A DNA stretch of 25,641 nt from contig CAAGHB010000067.1 in assembly GCA_900769535.1 (NCBI GenBank), positions 1 through 25,641 on the forward strand. Direction: 5' to 3'. Position numbers and translations under genes: made by a program. The stretch comes from Clostridia bacterium (GTDB lineage: Bacteria; Bacillota; Clostridia; Oscillospirales; Acutalibacteraceae). Shown here piece by piece: positions 22,958-25,641 of the stretch; position 1 is the stretch's first letter; the number at the start of each line of letters is the position of its first letter. The notes beneath the pieces are model-generated. The model was not told where the DNA came from. It worked only from the letters and a program-made list of their open reading frames with translations, and ran no database searches.

Positions 22958-24730
22958 ATGAAAAAAGCCATTTCCGTAGCAGTAAAAGCCATTATCAGCT
23001 TGTTTATTATTTTCGTTATATTCTGGTTTTCACTGCCTGCGCTTAATCCAAAAAGCGGCGATTTTTGGAGTTTCCTCATTCTCTGCGCAATCGTCATATT
23101 AGCGGTCAATTTCGGCCACGCCATACTGAATTTTTTCAAAAGATTCAAGGATGAGCCCCACGATAACGTATTAAAGGACGGTCTGCACGAATTTAAGTCG
23201 CTGTCAAAGCCGATTATCGGCATTGTTATCGGCATTTTCGCCGTAATCGTGATGACCTTTGCGTTTAATATTATCGGCTCCCAGTTTTTCAATTCGGCCA
23301 GCTACCGTGACCTTATAACCATTACCGACAGCGACTTTACCGCCGACGTAGCCGAAATCAGCATGACACAAATTCCCGTCGTCGACTACGACACGGCAGA
23401 GGCGCTTGGAAAAAGAAAGCTCGGCGAAATGAGCGACCTCGTTTCGCAGTTTGAAATCGCCGACGACTATACCCAAATCAATTACAAAAACCGTCCAACC
23501 CGCGTAACACCAATGCTTTACGGAGACCCGATAAAGTGGTTTAACAATCAGTCAGAGGGTATCCCCGGCTATATTATGGTCGATATGACCACCCAGGAAG
23601 CAACCCTCGTGCGTCTCGAAAACGGCATAAAATACTCACGCAGCGAATACTTTATGCGAAATCTTGACCGCTATCTCCGCTTTAAGTATCCGACGGCAAT
23701 TTTTGACGACATCACCTTCGAAATCGACGATAACGGCACTCCCTACTGGGTGGCCTCGGTGGTCGATTATAAAATCGGATTTTGGAGCGGAAAGGATATC
23801 GGCGGCGCCGTACTGCTCAACGCGGTAACAGGCGAATGCGAATACTACGATATCGACGAGGTTCCCACATGGGTTGACCAGGTGTACGATGCCTCCTTGG
23901 TAATCGACCAGCTCACCTATAACGGAAAATACCGTTCGGGCTTTTGGAATTCGGTATTCGGTCAAAAGGGCGTTTTACAGCCGACCGACGGCTACAACTA
24001 TCTCGCAATCGACGATGACGTTTGGCTCTATACCGGCATGACCTCGGTGGTCAGCGACGAATCGAACGTCGGCTTCGTGCTTGTCAACCTGCGAACAAAG
24101 GAAACCCGTTACTATGCCGTCCCCGGCGCCGAGGAATATTCGGCAATGTCGTCGGCAGAGGAGCAGGTACAGCATCTGGGCTATACGGCAACATTTCCGA
24201 TTTTGCTCAATATCGGCGACCGACCGACCTATTTCATGTCGCTAAAAGGTGACGCAGGACTTGTAAAGATGTACGCCTTCGTCGACGTTCAGCAGTATCA
24301 GGTGGTCGGTACCGGAAGCACCATAAAGGAAGCGCGAAAAAACTATATTGCCAAGCTATCCGCCGAGGGCGAAAACGTTAACGACGCAAATAGCGAAGCG
24401 AAACAATTCACCTCAACTGTTGCGGATATTTCGTCGGCGGTTGTCGATGGAAACACAGTTTACTATATCCTCCTCGACGACAACCGAATCTACACGGCTC
24501 AAATCGGCATTTCCGACATCCTTCCCTTCCTTGTCAAAGGAGACCGCGTCGGTGTAACCGCAAGCGATAGCCAAATCACCGAAATCGCCTATTTTATCGA
24601 TGACGAAGAGATGGGTCCCGGCGCCATCGTGCCCGACGAAACCGCGTCCGATAACGAGTCGGAAAAGCAGAACAGCGAAAATTCCGCAACCGACGGCGAA
24701 ACGGCCGACGGTGCCTCTTCCGCCTCATAA
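22958..24730 (+). CDS. Membrane-anchored protein of unknown function, conserved in Clostridia (recalled)
   Basis: A 590-residue protein with three predicted N-terminal membrane helices (about 7-28, 37-58 and 83-106) and a large extracytoplasmic part (107-550) rich in strand-forming, Tyr/Trp/Gly-rich segments such as YGDPIKWFNN, GIPGYIMVDMTTQEA, FKYPTAIFDDITFEIDD and SVFGQKGVLQPTDGYNY. The last 30 residues are a Ser/Glu/Asp tail. I recall similar clostridial proteins, sometimes labelled CvpA-like, without known function. A CGAGGTGA site precedes the ATG. It is read through from the repressor gene, so its expression would follow repressor transcription, and it ends at its own terminator. Confidence 0.6.
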   Translation: MKKAISVAVKAIISLFIIFVIFWFSLPALNPKSGDFWSFLILCAIVILAVNFGHAILNFFKRFKDEPHDNVLKDGLHEFKSLSKPIIGIVIGIFAVIVMTFAFNIIGSQFFNSASYRDLITITDSDFTADVAEISMTQIPVVDYDTAEALGKRKLGEMSDLVSQFEIADDYTQINYKNRPTRVTPMLYGDPIKWFNNQSEGIPGYIMVDMTTQEATLVRLENGIKYSRSEYFMRNLDRYLRFKYPTAIFDDITFEIDDNGTPYWVASVVDYKIGFWSGKDIGGAVLLNAVTGECEYYDIDEVPTWVDQVYDASLVIDQLTYNGKYRSGFWNSVFGQKGVLQPTDGYNYLAIDDDVWLYTGMTSVVSDESNVGFVLVNLRTKETRYYAVPGAEEYSAMSSAEEQVQHLGYTATFPILLNIGDRPTYFMSLKGDAGLVKMYAFVDVQQYQVVGTGSTIKEARKNYIAKLSAEGENVNDANSEAKQFTSTVADISSAVVDGNTVYYILLDDNRIYTAQIGISDILPFLVKGDRVGVTASDSQITEIAYFIDDEEMGPGAIVPDETASDNESEKQNSENSATDGETADGASSAS

Positions 24731-24764
24731 TCGGCTCAAACAAATCTAAATACCGCACAAATGC

Positions 24765-24806
24765 AGTGACCGCTGTTGCCCTGTCGCAACGGCGGTCACT
24801 TTTTTT
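24765..24806 (+). terminator. Terminator after the 590-residue membrane-protein gene
   Basis: AGTGACCGC (24765-24773) pairs with GCGGTCACT (24792-24800), with inner GTTGC/GCAAC pairing, followed by a T run. No A run on the left, so it mainly serves the plus strand. Confidence 0.9.
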
Positions 24807-24812
24807 ATTTGA

Positions 24813-25013
24813 TTAGAATTTTCCCTTGTCGGTCGGATTATTAAGAATACCGAAGCCAACGAGAACCGAGCCGACGGCGGTGATAATATTCTGCCACGCG
24901 TCAGAGGTGATTCCCCATTTATCAAGCAGTCCGAGCGAATTAAGAATAACCCCAACAGCGCCGAGCACCGATAGCCAAACGGCCCACGATTCAAGGCGAG
25001 ATTTAATGTTCAT
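24813..25013 (-). CDS. Phage holin (phi LC3/phage_holin_1 type)
   Basis: A 66-residue protein with hydrophobic segments at about 10-30 and 40-58 and the C-terminal motif FGILNNPTDKG, which matches the xGIxxDPTTKG ending of phage holins. Holins open the membrane to let the endolysin reach the wall. The start at 25013 has an AGGAGGAATG-type binding site inside the end of the preceding amidase gene; only one base separates the two genes. With the amidase it forms a lysis pair. Confidence 0.85.
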   Translation of the reverse strand: MNIKSRLESWAVWLSVLGAVGVILNSLGLLDKWGITSDAWQNIITAVGSVLVGFGILNNPTDKGKF

Positions 25014-25014
25014 A

Positions 25015-25641
25015 TCACATTCCTCCTAAAAGTATATTCCAAGTATTCTTACCGACCTCGCCGTCAACCGTCAGCTCATTCTTTTCCTGATAGTCGCGTA
25101 CCGCCTTGTCAGTATCGGCGCCAAAATCGCCGTCAGCGCCGTGCTTGCCGCAATCGTAGCAGTAGCCGATGAGCAGGGTTTGAAGCGCCTTCACCGACGC
25201 TCCCTCACAGCCCTTTTTTAGCGTTTCAAGCTTCACTTCACAGCTCTCCTTTACGTTTTCATCATATTTCGGTCGGGCGGCGCCGAGTATAACCGAGCCG
25301 CTTCTTGTTCGGCGCATAACCTGACCGCCGTTTGCGTCATTTCCCACCGACGTGTTACCCTCAATGGTGTAAATTTTGCTTCCGCTGACCTTTTCAACGA
25401 TGCCGACGTGGTCGGGCTGGCCGTTCCCGTTAAAATCAAAGAAAATAATATCCCCCGACTTAAAATCCTTTGTGACAAACTGCCCCTTATCCTTATAATA
25501 CTGCATAAGCGTCGGGCAATATGCCGTCTTTTTTCCGCCGTAAAAGAGTGCCGCTGCCCCCGCCTTTTTAAACACCCACCAAACGAACTGACAGCACCAA
25601 GCCGTGCCGTTCACGCCGTATTCCTTGCCGTATTTTTGGCG
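25015..25641 (-). CDS. CHAP amidase/endolysin with peptidoglycan-binding domain (5' truncated)
   Basis: The frame runs off the right edge of the window, so the N-terminus is missing; a GTG at 25614 is not the true start because family sequence (KYGKEYG) continues upstream. The CHAP/NlpC-type domain shows the catalytic Cys in GTAWCCQFVWW, FKSGDIIFFDFNG, the His in PDHVGIVE and EGN. A C-terminal PG_binding_1 domain (GASVKALQTLL...DGDFGADTDKAVRDYQ, then VDGEVGKNTWNILL) anchors it to the wall. The enzyme cleaves peptidoglycan cross-links, and with the holin should release phage particles. It could also be a host amidase, but the holin pairing favours lysis. Confidence 0.88.
   Translation of the reverse strand, partial: RQKYGKEYGVNGTAWCCQFVWWVFKKAGAAALFYGGKKTAYCPTLMQYYKDKGQFVTKDFKSGDIIFFDFNGNGQPDHVGIVEKVSGSKIYTIEGNTSVGNDANGGQVMRRTRSGSVILGAARPKYDENVKESCEVKLETLKKGCEGASVKALQTLLIGYCYDCGKHGADGDFGADTDKAVRDYQEKNELTVDGEVGKNTWNILLGGM

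Noticed and set aside
1..25641. CRISPR array or intact tRNA/rRNA genes
   Set aside because: No regularly spaced repeats, cloverleaf or rRNA-like stretch was found on reading both strands by eye; only a doubtful tRNA 3'-end-like piece near 16985.

Overview
The window looks like a chromosomal segment of a Gram-positive Clostridia, most like the Ruminococcaceae/Oscillospiraceae. The grounds are the rpmG-secE-nusG-rplKA-rplJL order with an L10 leader, strong AGGAGG ribosome binding sites, several TTG starts, lipobox lipoproteins, a 3D-domain cell-wall protein, and phage genes of the kind seen in Clostridia. No rRNA, intact tRNA or CRISPR array is visible.

Region 1 (1-4860) is translation and secretion. 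The tail of a 3D-domain wall protein is followed by rpmG, secE, nusG, rplK, rplA, an L10-leader attenuator, rplJ and rplL. SecE is unusual: a four-helix membrane domain is fused ahead of the normal SecE. Two L1-binding-like RNA sites precede rplK and rplA. An 18-bp palindrome of TetR-operator type fills the -35/-10 spacer of the rplJL promoter. rpoB does not follow rplL.

Region 2 (4873-10892) holds an alkaline phosphatase lipoprotein, nagB and an SGNH hydrolase on the minus strand, then an RlmD-type 23S rRNA methyltransferase, a nucleotidyltransferase-fold protein and a small lipoprotein.

Region 3 (10974-16569) is a glycolytic operon, pgk-tpiA-gpmI, with a 12-bp hairpin between pgk and tpiA. 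A radical SAM protein with a B12-binding-type N-terminus follows it.

Region 4 (16536-25641) is accessory. A small two-gene cassette lies between two nearly identical terminators. Next comes a minus-strand phage-like block: Cys-rich protein, DUF1492/ArpU-like regulator, terminator, small possibly TerS-like protein, one-helix membrane protein, scaffold-like protein, major capsid protein, terminator, and a 663-residue protein resembling a podovirus tail nozzle or stabilisation protein. It diverges from a LexA/CI-like XRE-S24 repressor, with dyad operators over both promoters. A 590-residue membrane-anchored protein follows the repressor, then a minus-strand amidase and holin pair that runs off the right edge. 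No portal, large terminase, protease or integrase lies in the window, yet all the frames are open. This compact, apparently damage-inducible capsid cassette is the best candidate for an undescribed or domesticated system. It could instead be part of a larger prophage continuing to the right.
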